Source: Acridotheres tristis
Taxonomy: Eukaryota; Chordata; Aves; Passeriformes; Sturnidae
Length of the DNA stretch: 64,000 bases
Direction of reading: 5' to 3'
NCBI GenBank assembly: GCA_037013685.1
Contig: CM072906.1
Location: forward strand, 2,832,501-2,896,500
In this document: in pieces, positions 12,501 through 25,562 of the stretch
Layout of the letters: each line of letters begins with the position of its first letter
Position numbering within the stretch: position 1 is the first letter of the stretch
Made by a program: the position numbers and the translations under genes
The notes under the pieces: model-generated
Told to the model about the DNA's origin: nothing
What the model saw: only the letters and a program-made list of their open reading frames with translations
The model's database searches: none

Positions 12501-15500
12501 TCTTTAGGTTCAGAGATAGGAAGTGTTGGAAAGAAAATATTTCTAGCTTCTGGAAACTTTCTTCTCTTTTTTATGTAGCACATAGTCTGGAAGCAAAAGT
12601 CTTTGTTGCTCTGCCAGTATGGCTGTTAAGAAGAAAAGATAAAAATATGCCAAAGAAGATTTTAAAGGAGCACCAGCAGGCAATGATCTTACCAGCAGAT
12701 TAAAAAAACTTCAGTTTTTCCTCAGCATCTCTTATGTAGTGCTTCTCCCCCACCCTCTTATTTTTATCTTCTGAACTATCACTGTGAGATAGAGAAAAAA
12801 CAGTATTGAGAAATGTAGTGTCTGCACAGAATCACAGCCTGTCCCTTTAAACTACAGGGAAGCCTTAGTGGAATTTCTATTCTGGGAATAGTTAATTCTG
12901 TTTAAGGTTGGGCAAGAGAGAAGCACTCACAGGCTTAGTAGCAATATTTTTATTCCATTTGTTTTTTCTCTTAAGGATTTGCCTGCCTCATTTGATGGAA
13001 AGTGCATTTCTTGATCAATCTCCCACTAAGGATAAGATCTTGAAGAAAAGGAGGGTGAGAGAAAGAAAGAAAAAGAACCAAACAAAAAGCCCAAAAGACA
13101 GTATTTGTAAGCTGTAGTGCTGTTATATAATAGCCATTATGTAATGTCTGTTGGTGCCAACTAAAAATATACTGGAAGATAACTTCCAATTCATTGAAGC
13201 ATTTAACTAGCATCATCCCAGGGTTTCTAGTTCTGGATTCAACCCCTTCTGCAGATGTTGAGAAGAGCTTACAAGTCCCCTAGGTAGCACAGCAACCCGT
13301 TCTGTCTTTTATCCCTCTTCTTGTCCACTCTCGATTTTTTTCTTTTAACTGGAGTTTTAGAAATGGTAAATCCCTCTTCGGGTCACCTCTCTGCACACCC
13401 CACTGACCATGCCATTGGTCCACAGAGCCTCTCTCCCAATGCTTTGTTCAGGTAAGCTTTAAATGTCTATGGCAGACGCTGGGTTTCAGGGGAAGCTCAG
13501 TGTAAAGTGTAGCAGGGATTAGATTTTGCAGCAGATATTGGAGACCTGACAGCTTCATAGGTAATGTTTTACAGGAGGTTGTTCTCCTGTAGCTCAGCTG
13601 CAGCTAAAAGTACCTTGCCTTTTCCAACCTTGAGCTTCCCCTTGAACTGCCAACAGGACCCGCCATCATGTCCAAATGCTCAGTCCAACTACAGTTACAG
13701 AAGTGGGCCCCCCAGGATACCCACAGCTGGCCCTGGTGTGATGCAGACCATGGTTTGCCCTTCCTCTCTGAAGCACAGCGTTGCTGTGGCTGTGCACAAC
13801 CTGGAGTATCATTTCCAGAGGCAGAGTGGGCAGCCCAGGCTGAGCAGTGCTGCACGATGCAAGTGCCTTGGCCAGGGCTTGGGGGCAGTGGCAGCCTCTC
13901 CAGGGAGGGAAGTAGACATCAGCTCTGATGCCTACACAGAGTGGGTGTGACAGCTGTGGTCCCATTGACACAAGGGAACATGACAGGCTGCTGAAAGTGA
14001 CCCAAAGAGGAGCAGCAGGGAGGTCACCCAGACATCAGCAGTGAGCTACATCACTGATAGAGACCCAGCAAGGTTTCTTGATTTGGACAACAGAAGTCTA
14101 AATAGTGCTAGCTGAAAAATCCATGAGCAAAAAAATTATATCCAGGATTTCAGTCTGCTCAGAGCCTTACAATATTGTAAATAACACGATGTATCACAGA
14201 ATTGTGTGAGTGCTTTGATTAAAGCCTCGTGATAGTGCTGGGGGAGGGTAGTAGACATGTTATCACCAGAGATGAAGCTGAGCTGTGGTTGAAGCAACTT
14301 CAGAGGGAATTCAGAAAGCAGATTTAGACTCCCATTCTGTGCTGTAATTGATATAAAGCACTGCCATTTATGTTCTTCATTATTGAGAAGTCATGGTACT
14401 GTTCTGTACCTAAGCACTAAGATTGTGCAATGGCATAAATCTGTATTCAGGTTTGTTACTACAGTAGATGCATCCTGTTAATGAACAATGGTCAAGGAGA
14501 CTAATGGCTCCATTGCAGGCATAACAGGTGAGGAGAGAACTGTCCAAGCCCTCCAGAATCACTGTTTCAATCCCCAGATGGGATCAGCAGGGGGTTTTGT
14601 TTTTCAGAAGAGCAAAGGTTTAGTCTGTCTTCAAGACTTACAGCATTTTTTTTTTGCTTGAATTTAGGCAGGAAGGATCTTGTGATTGCATCCACATAAG
14701 CATTATGTACATCGAGTGACTTCCTGAAGGTGCAGAAGTCATTAGTACCTATCGCAGTTATTGTTGTTGCTATTGCATTATTACAGCAACAGAATGAAGC
14801 AGGAGTGCATGTAACTCCTAATTAAACTCCATTTCTTCTGCAGGAACAGAAATGTCGACAAACTAAGGAAGGGAACCAACAGTGCTTTGTGCATGCATTG
14901 CCTGCAAGTCAGCTGCAGTGACAAGGGCAGTTATGTTGTGTCAAATTTTAATGAGGGGCAAATCCTCATAAGTAGAACTTTTATCCAACAAGTATTTTCG
15001 TCTCCTTGCTTTTAACTGGAACAACCTACTTTCTGCCACATGAATGTGCTTCACATGCTAGCTCCTGGTCACATGTAGGAAGCCTTTCTGCTGGAAGATG
15101 CCCATGTAGGAAGGGCAGTGGGTACTGGGTTAAAGTAGTGGATCAGGACATAGATTTGTATCATGTGGGATCAGATGTTTTAACCTGGTTGTGTGTTGAT
15201 GCTTGTCTCTGGTAGTTGTTGAGTGATGTGGATGCTTGCTCACAATCACAGCAAATTAGGTGAGTGATAATTGTTTAGCACTCTGGGACACAGATTTAGG
15301 ACTCTACAGACTCAGGCCACCATGATTTGCTTTCTGTGGGGTACCATACGGTGTACAGTGCTTATTCCTTTATTTGTGTGAAGTTGGGGAGAGAGTCCAC
15401 ACAAAAGCTTTTGACTGAGCTGTGTGTGAACAGAAACCACTCTCCATTTCCTTGTGTTTCGGATCACAGGTGGCAGACAGTTGGAGAAGAAAAATGTAAG

Positions 15501-18500
15501 TGCTGTGGAAGAAAGAGGCAGTGGATTTACTGCTGCCTTGCTGGGCCAGCCAAACACAGTTAGAGCAATACACTCACTTTGGTGCACTTCCCTTGGTGAC
15601 AATAGCAGCGTATTAATTGAAGACATGACCATAAATCTTTTAACACTAAAAAGCTGGAGGTCTGAAACATTGAAAAAGGAACAAGATCCACTGTCCTGCA
15701 TGTGCTCCCTGTGGGAAATGCACAGGAGCAGCCAGCATGGAGCAGATGCTGGACCATTGGCTGTCCTTGGAGAGCTGGAAACCACTGCACTGGAGGTCCT
15801 CAGTGTGCTTTTAATGGGGCCAGTCTGGGGAGCTGGCTCTGCTGCATCATGGTTTTACATGCTTATGGGCAAGATGTGCTGGGGAAAGCATTCATGACAT
15901 TCTGAATAGGCAGAAATAAACCAGGGAGTATACTGTATTGTGATATTGTGTGGGATTTTTATTTAAAACACTGTTTCATCTGGAAGCTCTGACCAGCTCT
16001 TTGACTGGAAATTAGCTAGGTTTGTTACTGTGCCTATGTTTAAATTGTGCTTTCCTTTAAATGTCTTTAGTCTACATCTTGCATTAAAAATCCACATCAT
16101 TTTATGGCCAGAAGATGCCCTGGCTGTTCTTCCTGTACAGCTTTTCACCACCAAATATGCCATAGCCATTAAATCACCCCCTGCAGTGACCTGCAGATCT
16201 TTAAGCATTTAAATGACTTCTGTAAATTAAGCTTTTAGGATTAGTCATCGTGGATTTGCAGCATCATTGGTGTGTTGCCAAGGACCCCAGTTTTGTCACC
16301 ATGACTACTACTGCAGGGTTACTGAGAAACACAAACTGCAGGGAAGTTTATTCACGTGCCAGAATGTGAGTGGGTGAGTGATGATGTTTCACCCATCACA
16401 GCCAGAGGAGCACCTGGTTGTTTATATCCAGCACAGCCTGGAGGTGGGCCTCCAGAGGGGAGAAGATGCTGTTATCCATCCAGGGAAAATCACTATCATA
16501 CTTATTTCTTGTATTGTCACTTGTGTGTGTTCAATAGATAGTGTGCTTGGAGAAGATTGGGAGGTGTGTGCCTACTCTCTGAAATGCTCTTATCCTGTGG
16601 GGATTATCCCTTCCCAGGAAAGGCAGTCCTTCACCGTGGGGTGTGAAGCTGCAGGAGAGCTGATCTTGTGATGAAGTAATTGTAGTGATAAAATCTCCTG
16701 GTACTGCCTAGTGAGATGAAGTGTCATGTTTAGGAGATTTTTTTTTTAACCTGAACACTGAAAAACAGAATGCCATTGTTTGTCTCCAGTAGGGAATACA
16801 CAACCCAGCTCTTCTCTGCTATTGCTTCTTTAAATATATGCCTGCCTCGTGCAAGGAGAAGCTCCTGGCCCTGGTATTCATTTTCTTCAGACATTTGGGA
16901 ATTAAGTCTTTAGAAATACCACTGCTGGAAACTCTTAAGTGCCATCTCTTCCAGTTTGATGCTCTTCTATCGTTTGAAAACCCATCCCTGTAGCTCTCCT
17001 CCACCTTCTCCCACAGCATCTTCTTGGATATCCAACATGTATATTTGAGTTTACCTGGGAGATCTTGAAGAGAATGTACATTTGGTAGCATCATCTGGTG
17101 TATTTTTCCCCTATACTGTTGATATTCATGGCTCTTTCTCATGTAGTTGTCTCTTGTTCTTCATCCTCAACATCACCTGATTTGTTTCATAGTGGCTCAG
17201 GACCAAAGTTGTCCTCCTGGCTGAACCTCCCTGTGTTCTGATACATGTCCTGGACTCTCCTACTGAATCCTTCAGCAAAACACTGCCAGAAATCATCAGT
17301 TCACTGGCACCTCATGGATGAAGTTTTGAAATGTCTTATGGTCCTTGGAGGGAGAAGGAAATCCAGGGAATGGTTCTTAGCTCCCTATCAGTTCTGTGGG
17401 CACTTTGTCGTGCTCCAGGCAGGAGTGCTGATAAACATGCTGCCCAGCAGTGTGCTCAGTGCCAGGCAGGAGCAAAGCCCTTCTCAGAGAGTGTTTTTCT
17501 TCACTCATGAATCTGCCTTTTCCATCTCACCCCATCCCATCCTGCTCCTCATCTCTTCACAAGAGCTCCTCACAGTTCTTGTAGTTGAGCATCTCTGTAA
17601 GGCTGCCTGCCCTGTCTGAACGTGGGATCCTCCCTGTGCTGTTCCACCAGCTCTGGGCTGCCAGCTTGCCATCTTGGCATGAATGCCTGAGTGGGTTTTT
17701 TGTTTTTGAAAGAGATTCTTTGAATTCAAAACATAGCAAATTCCTGGTGGAGGGATTATGCTCTGTGAGTGCTCTGTTCCTGGGACTTGCTCTTCTGTGA
17801 TCCTTCCCTGACCTTCCAGCAAGAGTGCCAGAAACCTCTGTTGTGGGTTGCACATCAAAAATGCATAAATAGAATGAACCAATTTGCTGGGGTCAAAAAG
17901 GGGACAGATGTTCCTGATGCCAACTCACATGTGTGGCCTGAAGACAAACTTTGTCCTCCAAGCCAGCTACTCCCTGAAAATGGGGCTGGTCAGGAGGAGA
18001 GAGCATAGCTGTGTGCTGACGTGTTCTCTAGAGGAGGAGCATGTCTAGTGATGCACACAAGTACGTTACGTGTTTGTGTGCTAGTAGACCACCACAACCC
18101 AACTGCTTCTTCCATTTAGGAGGTTTCCCACTTAAACTCTTCTGGTTTCCTTCTTATATTTTGGTTTTATCTCTAATTTCCCACAAATAAGCTGTCAGGT
18201 TCTTTACTGCTCCTGTTCCCCTGAACAAAACTGCTTTTGCATGGTATTTTCACCTATGCAGTAAAGTACTTGTTTGAGGCCTGTGTGGGTGTTGGGGTTT
18301 AGAAGTTCTCCTTTTGTTTCTTTCTCTTAGAGAATTTTCTTCAATTTTTTGTTGCTAAGAGACAATAACAGCTGGGTACATAGGAGAGACAGAGAAAGTT
18401 TCCGCAGGAAGGGTGTGTCTGCCTGCCCTCTTTGCTGGGGGGTTTCTCGTGGAGGGGCAGAGGTACTGGGAGAATTGGGCTGGGGAATGGGGCTGGATGC

Positions 18501-19033
18501 AGCTCCTGGCCTGCTCTTGTTCTCTCAGCATTGCTGGGGGAGACGCTGCGGTCGCTGCGGGGAGAGTTCCCCACCACTGCGGGTTCTGTCTTCTGCCTTT
18601 CCTCTACCGTGTAAAGTTACAGCTCTGATTGTAAGAGCGGCCATTGCACTGGGACCTTATTAACACCCTGCCTCACTAAAAAAGGGACTTTGAGCATCTG
18701 CCGGGGTGCCTCAGGGGAAACCCCGGGATCCCCGAGCTCCTTTCCCGTCCCCGGGAGCCTCTCCCGGCCCTGTTCGGGAGCCGGGCTGCTGCTGCTCAGC
18801 GCCCGCCGTTTTTCCTGCCCATACTGCGGGTTTTTGCCGCACCGTAGCCCGCACTCCCTGCGTGCCGAGACAGCGCACAGTTGCAGCTGCAGCTGCCGAG
18901 TGCCGGCTGCCTCTTGCTCGCTGCCCTGGGCGAGCCCGGCCTGCCGTCCCAGCCCCGCTCCGAGGTTCCCGCTGCCGCCCATCTTGGCCCTCCAGCCCGG
19001 CCGCCATGGCCGTGTGGAGCCCGAGCTGCGGCA

Positions 19034-19050
19034 CAGCGCCCCCTGGCGGC
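19034..19050. promoter_or_regulatory. CTCF-type binding motif
   Basis: CAGCGCCCCCTGGCGGC matches the well-known CTCF core (CCNCNAGGNGGC-type, read as its complement) closely. It sits within the CpG island in a unique, non-repeat context. Occupancy cannot be judged from sequence. Confidence 0.7.
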
Positions 19051-19175
19051 GCGGGGAACCATGGCCCCCCCTGCCCGCCGGGAGCCAGCAGCGCCCCTGC
19101 CGGCCGTGCCCGGAACTGCAGCCAAGGGCCCGGGGCCCTTCTCTGTGCACGGGCCGAGGCTGCGCTGGGTCTGCG

Positions 19176-19196
19176 CTGCTGCTGCTGCTGCTGCTG
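19176..19196. repeat. (CTG)7 trinucleotide run
   Basis: Seven perfect CTG units inside the CpG island. In one + frame it encodes a run of Cys, in another Leu; no gene is assigned. Confidence 0.9.
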
Positions 19197-22100
19197 TTTG
19201 TTTGCCTGGGTACACACACTGTGAGCAACTGCTGCTCCTGTGCCCAGAGCTGGGCCTGAAACCCTTTCATTTCAAAGCTACAAGAATTCAGAGGGAAGGG
19301 AGTAATGTTTTCCATTCCAAGGAAGGCTCCTGCTTTCCAGTGGCAGTCCCTTTCCATATTTGTATTTATCTTGGCTGTTCTGGAGAAACAGGGGAAAAAT
19401 ACATTTCCACTTCAAAACCATCTTGACATAAGTGAATTTTGTACCTGTTTCTTCTGAGACTGTTTGCACTGATCCCAGGGTGTTAATGAAGATGTAAAAT
19501 CCTGAGCCTGAGCCATTATAACCCTGTTTGTGTGAACTGGATGCCTCCAAAGTACACTACCTGGTGTTGAAAGCATCTCATTTTTAATTACTGCTAATGC
19601 TGTTTCGATGACACAGCACTCGATTATTCAAAAGCCTGGCTGTCTCAGGAACACCAAAGTTATCCATAGGCAAGGCAGAGAGGACTCAGGTTTTGCCAAG
19701 CCTCTTCCAGCTGTGCAGAGGCAAGAAGAAACCCTTCTGTGTCCTGTTTGCTTCATTTTCAGCTAACTCTTCTGTCCTGGTTGGTTGTATCCATGGTTTC
19801 TAGTGCTCCATCTCCACTTCTCTGTATCCTGACGAAGGAAGTGAGTGATGAAATGTTAATGTTCAGATTCTAGTTGTGAGCAGCAGCGCTCACATCCTGC
19901 TGTGTAATGTTCCTTGTCATAGGCTGCAGTGCTCAGTGGCTGGGACAGGCTGCCTTCCCTTCCCTCCCCGTGCCAGGTACTCTGCAGGCCTTGCCACAGC
20001 TCTGGCACTGTGCTGTGGGGAGCTGTGCTGGGCACTGCTCCTGCCTTCCCCCTCCCAGCACTAAAAACCTGGTGTGCTCTATCCCTCATGGTCCTTTATT
20101 GGGTCCAGCTTTGTTTACTTGCATAATTCTCTCAGTGCCTTATCAGATTAGCATGATTTCAAAGTGTTAAGAGCATCAGTGCCTCAAACACACTTTTGCA
20201 CTAGCTTGCCTTGGTGTCAGATTAGATGCAGACGTAATAATAGAAAATTGAATAACAGAAAACTGTTCGGGTAGAGATGCTTTTCATCCTGGATTAATAA
20301 TAGAAGCATGGAGGCCTGCTGGAAAGGAACAGGATTTTCTCATGTAGTTGCTTTAATCCTAGCTGTGTCTCTGATATCTGACTGTTTTATGGTTTCACAT
20401 TCAGGAGCAGTGGAGAAAGCCCTCATGTCCCATAGCAAAGGCCACATGTGCTTTCCCAGCACATGAAGAGAAGATATTCCTGTTTGTCCCTGTGGTTGGG
20501 TAACAAGGCCCATCTGAGCAATGTCTCATTTCTCCTGGATGTTTGGAGATGTGATTTGTGTAAAGAAGGGCTGTGAAAGAGGTTACAGTGGAGCCAGCCA
20601 CCATCATCCCTGCTTCCTTCCCTCCTTCTCTGAGAGCAGTAGTAAGGCATGCTGCATGTGTGTGAGTGCTATGTCAGCACATAGGAAAGAATGAGATCTT
20701 CCTGTTCCAGACTGTGCCCAGAATAATCAGACCAATGTCTTTATAACATCCCAAATGACAAAGGGATGTGTGCTGCTGAAGACCATGATTGGAGATGGCC
20801 TCCCAGCCCCTGTGAGGATGCTCACTCCTCTGAAGTGAGCTGGTCCTGAGCCTGGTCACAGACCTGGATGCAGCCCTAACCAAGCTGGTGCCTGCCTGAA
20901 GTGTTGAGTGGCCAGTTTGCACCTTGTGCCCTCCCACCTCACACAGGGAGGATCTGTTTACAGAGTACTTTTGCCTTGCTTAGAGTGCTAGGTACAACAG
21001 ATAATAGGCTTATAGTATAACTAGGGAGATATCTTTACTTACAGACAGAAAAAGGGCTCTGCTTTCCGTGTTCAGGCCATACCCATTCCCAGGATGTCGT
21101 CTCAGCCCCTCCAGCTCCCTCTGTCCCCCATTTGCCTGGTTGCAAATGCATCCAACAGCCAGCACTCGCACTGTACCTTGGGCTCAGCCAGCACCAGGCA
21201 TTGACGTTTCTATCCAGAAAAATTCATTATTATTCCTACTTGCTCTCACCCTTCGCTCACTATCTCCCTTAAAATTCCCACCCCTCAGCTTGCTGAATAA
21301 TTTCAAGGTGCTAATTGCCCCGCACTGCAGCTGATCCATTGATCTGGAACACAAACAGTCTCAAGGTAATTTTCCGTCTGAGCCAGTCTGGGGCTTGCGC
21401 AAGTGCTGATGTTTGTTTCCTTGCTTTTTAATTTCCTGCAAAGAAAAGCTTTTGTGTTGCTCTCCATAAGATGCCTGCGCCTCTGCCTCAGCCAGCAGCT
21501 GCTGTGTAAGGCCACGTGGGGCTGGAGGAAATTGATACTAACAGTACCCGATTCTGTGTCATTGAAGCCTGTGGGTGGAAATTGATAATCCTGCTCACTC
21601 ATACTGTATCCTCCTATCAAAACTGTTAGCCCTAGTCCCTGAGGTATCAGGTGGCTTCTTTGCCCATCTTTAGTCCTGTATTTGGGACAGACTGGGAGCA
21701 ACTCATACTCTTTGTCCAGTTATAAAAATACTTGTTCAGCTAGATAAATACTTGGAGGCAGAGGTTGCTGGGGTTGCACATCTCTGAGGATTCAGACATC
21801 CCTGTCTGTAACAGTAGGGTCACTACTGGCCACTGGGAAGTGCATCTTGCACAGCAAAGAGTTAATTTTCCTGGCTATTGCTTCCAGCAGCCTCAGCAGA
21901 AGCTGTGCCTTTGCAGGGTTTGATCCGAGGGGCGGGGGTGTGGGATGATGTAATGTTGCCAACTCCTGCACTGGTGGGAGGAGGTAAGGTAAAAAAAAAA
22001 ACTCATCTGCATTCATTTCTCTCTCCAGCTTGTATGCACTGGATCAGTTTACCTGGTGTTTTCGTATTTTGAAATAAAATCAGTGCTTGTTTTTCTTACC

Positions 22101-24450
22101 CAGGGTAAGGCTGGTGTGGCAGCAGGGGTGGAGAGCAGGATGGGGCTAAAGGTGCTGGCAAGGCTGCACCCTGTGTGATCCCCTACAAAGCAGGGGAGGG
22201 ATGAGCTTTGCTATCCCATTTCTGGAGGCAGTTTGTCTGCAGGTGGTGTGTGCATGTAAGTAGAAACAAATAGCAGTTGTCTACCCCTGAATCATAAGCA
22301 GATTTTGAAAAATGTAACACCTATCTCCCTCCAGAAAAGCAGCCCCTTCACAGACTCAGATAAGTTGTCCATGCCTCAGACCCCTTTGGATTAAATGCTG
22401 CAGGCTGAGTCAGAAGGGAAGGACAGCTCTAAGGTGGCATGTAACCAGGCTGAGGGGTGGGATGGGAGAGGGAGTCCCTGGCATTATTTGCAGTTCTTGC
22501 CTCTTTCCAGGCTGGCTGGTGGGTCCTGTCCCTCTGGCAGAGCTGTTGCTTTGGCAGGAGAGGAAGGTTCACTCCCATTAGCATCTCTCACACCAGGCCT
22601 TTGAAGGGGTGCTGGCTGGAGTGACTCAATGCTTTAAGGACTTAATCTACAGAAAAGGAGGATCTGCCTGAGTGAGTGTGTGCAGCCCTTACAGCTCTAT
22701 GCTTGGCTTTTCACATTGATGACACCTCAGGAATAATTTGGCACTTCAGCCAAGGAGAGATTTTCCCATTTCAGACACTCCTGAATATCCCCTCTGTCCA
22801 TCCACAAATTCACAGACAGAGTAGGAAAAGGGGAGTAGAAAGACATCTCACAAATTGGAAACTGAGCTGTTGTGAATCCTTTTCCCAGCACCACCCCAGG
22901 TCAGCTGCATGCCTGGCAGTATCAGGGGATGGGAACACATCAGAGCTCAGCTGGCAGCTCTGAAGGGTCTGGGTTTTTATGATGATGGGCTCAGGTGACA
23001 GGAAGACAACAGGTGTCATTCTTGTGGTGGTGATGGGTTGGGTAGGCAGCACTCCCAGATTTCTCTCCGATTTGTCCAAAGACATGCAAATATGTCTGCA
23101 CTGTCCTGAAAGTCCCTTTTAAACGGATGTAATTATTTGGGTAATGCAATGGATCCATTCTGTGGTCTCAGAGCAAGATGAGAACCCCCAAGAAATGGAC
23201 CTGTAATGGACATCTGTCATTGGACAGGATTGGAACTGCCTCTGGTGTGGCTCAGTATGGTGAGTGAGTGTTGTGTGTCCAGAACATCTCCTGGAGGGTA
23301 GGGAGGCATTTAGCAAAACATGGTGTTTTCATGTAAAATTAATGAGTGTTAAAAATGGCATTTCTTATTCATTTCCCTGCCTGAGGCCTGCCCGTGGTTC
23401 AGGATGTGACCCAGCATGGACACACGACTGCAGCAGCACAGCAGTCTTGTGTAGCCACCCAGGACACCCTGAAGCAAGGGAAACTTGCATTGCAAACACC
23501 TTCTTTTCCACTTGAGAAATTCTGGCTTTTCTTTAATCCAACTGCTGCCCAGATGAAGACCAAAGGAGTCACTTGTTTTGGGTTTAGGTTGGAGCTTAAT
23601 GAGGAAAAAGCAATTACTTGGATTTCTGCAGCCACTTCTGGTTTTCCCACTTCAGAGGGGTAGGAGAGGCATGGACACCCCTCACCTCAATGTCACAGGC
23701 ACTGCTGGGGATGGCTCTGAGGTGCCACCCTGCTGCAGACACGGGAGGCTTTGGGAAAACAGCATGAAATGGAAATACCAGCACACAAGTAGAGCAGAGC
23801 TGCTTCTTTTAAGTACATGAGTGTGGCTGGCCAGATCACACCTCCTGAACTTTATTTTGGTGTTGTTACTGGAACACCCAGGAGCCACAATGCTCTGTGA
23901 TGCCAATATTTCACATACTTATTTAGTGCAAGAGAGAAGCACTCTGGCAACCAAATATTTAATGTGAAAGGGAAGCACAGTTATGGGAGAGGATGTGATA
24001 CACTCAAGATCACCTCACAAGCTGGTGACAGAATAAGCCAGGTAAGTCATATCTTGTGGGGCCAGGCCTCTGTGATGGACTCACAGCATCCATTTGCAGC
24101 TGTTGCCACTGCCCCAACATTGCTGCATGTGGATTGTCTCTGTCTGGCAGGGACAAGGCACCTGTGAAACAGCCTGCAGCTCTACTTAAACATCAAGCCA
24201 GAAGCCAGCTGGACAAGGAATATAAAAAAGTCCGGAAGAAAGAGCAGAAAGCTGCCCAGAAATGGTGCATTTATTGCCTCTGTTTCTTACAGTCAGCAAG
24301 AGCAGCAGAGAGTATTAATCTGGCTATTGCTGCTTTTTGCTTTCACAACAGGCTCCAACAATAACATTCACTGTATTTTAGCTCTTCTCCAGAAATGGGC
24401 TTTTCAGTTTCCTCTGCTTGCCTGTATTCAGGCAGTAGTGAGATCCTGAA

Positions 24451-24487
24451 CAGCTTATATTAGGTGAAAGTCCAGCTTATATTAGGT
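24451..24487. repeat. Direct duplication of CAGCTTATATTAGGT, period 22
   Basis: The 15-mer occurs exactly at 24451-24465 and again at 24473-24487 with seven bases between. It is probably a replication-slippage event. Confidence 0.85.
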
Positions 24488-25475
24488 ACTGGTTTGTCCA
24501 GTCCCATTGGTGTGCCAGGCATATTGAATTGCTGGAAGTAGCCCAAATTCATGTCTGCACCCTTAACTGAGAAACAGGGATGGGGATGAGCAGGGGACTC
24601 CAGAGGTGTAAATAGATCAGTCAGCCACATGGCGTCATCTCTGCTCTGTACAAATATAGTTGAGGACATGCTGAGCAGAAAAAATCATTTTAATCAGCAC
24701 ATGCTCCTTTGCCAGCTCTGGAACTAGCATAAATACATTCCCACTTCAACTGCTTTTAGCAGACTAGCCACTAAACTTTCTAGGACAGTGCCACACCTCA
24801 GGATCTACCTCATCTCATTCTTCAGAATCTGTTAAGGCTGTGTGCCCATGCCAGCAGAGGAAAGGGTCCTTCAGCATCTCCTGAGAATACCAGATAGGTA
24901 AAGAGCTGCAATGCCATGCTGTCCTCCTCCATCATCCCAGGGCACAGACGTTGTGCCTGGGATGTCTTTGTACCATTAGTGGTAAGAATACAGACTTCTC
25001 CATCTTTGAACGTGACACCTCCAGTGCTTTCTTGTCAGACCTTCCTATCTCATGCAGATATGTGGGCAGATGTGTAACAATGGAGAAGCTTTGTAGCACT
25101 GTAGTCTCCCTTCCCTAAATTATTTTATAAAGGCCTTGCTCAGGAGCTGCTGGATCATAGTGGCTGCAGAAATAGTTGTGATCTAGGGGATAGTGGGTGG
25201 GACAGTTTAGGAAGAGAAGGTACTTTACATAAAAAATTTCCATCTGTTTCAGAATATTCACTTGCCCCTGCAATGCCCTGCAGATTGTTTACATGGACAG
25301 TGAAGCTTCAGTGAAGATGGCTAAGCTGATATAGTGTCTGCTGTAGCTCCTGAGGTGCCTGTAAATACCCAGTATTAAATCCCTTGATGTATCTAGTTAG
25401 GAATAATTTCTCTCTCTTTGTGAACAGGGCTTGAAAAAATGCCCTGGGTGACTGCAGTGCTCTTTGAAGCAAATC

Positions 25476-25562
25476 TTTGAGTCTACTAATTTTTATAAAA
25501 TAAATGTGGGATGAATGTGTTCATCACTTCTCTCCAGTAATGGGCTTAGAGGACTCCCTTGT
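25476..25562. repeat. Copy A of a diverged dispersed repeat
   Basis: It opens with TTTGAGTCTACTAATTTTTA then TAAAATAAA, and closes with CTTAGAGGACTCCCTTGT. Copy B at 26771-26847 shares both ends but has a different, shorter middle. It looks like two members of one interspersed repeat family. Confidence 0.7.

Larger units (their letters stand above)
8216..18399. other. Gene-free stretch, probably CASTOR2 intron (middle part)
   Basis: No supported exon. It contains the T20 tract at 9001-9020, a short CR1 end at about 9467-9522 and an open minus frame at 10997-11353 discussed among the findings. Open frames of 147-157 codons on both strands near 15312-15897 have no recognisable motif and overlap each other, so they are treated as chance. 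Confidence 0.5.
18400..19230. promoter_or_regulatory. Isolated CpG island, candidate internal promoter or regulatory element
   Basis: CpG dinucleotides and G+C jump sharply compared with the AT-leaning flanks, most densely at 18700-19170 (many CCGG, GCGC and CCCG words). The island contains an imperfect YY1-like GCCGCCCATCTTGG near 18973, a strong Kozak ATG context at 19001-19010, a CTCF-type core at 19034 and a (CTG)7 run. I see no TATA box. It is not the CASTOR2 coding start, because no frame gives MELHILEH or the following residues. It could be an alternative CASTOR2 promoter, a lncRNA promoter or an insulator. Long open frames on both strands across it reflect GC-rich composition. Confidence 0.7.

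Noticed and set aside
13564..13971. Open frames on both strands near 13.6-13.9 kb, considered as an exon
   Set aside because: No homology recognised, no convincing splice boundaries, and overlapping frames on opposite strands.
15312..15897. Open frames of 157 codons on - and 147 codons on + overlapping each other
   Set aside because: Mutually overlapping with no motif or splice framing. Neither can be supported.
18617..19357. Overlapping long open frames on both strands across the CpG island (up to 246 codons)
   Set aside because: Frames on opposite strands overlap fully, as GC-rich DNA poor in stop codons produces by chance. Products are low-complexity with no motif.
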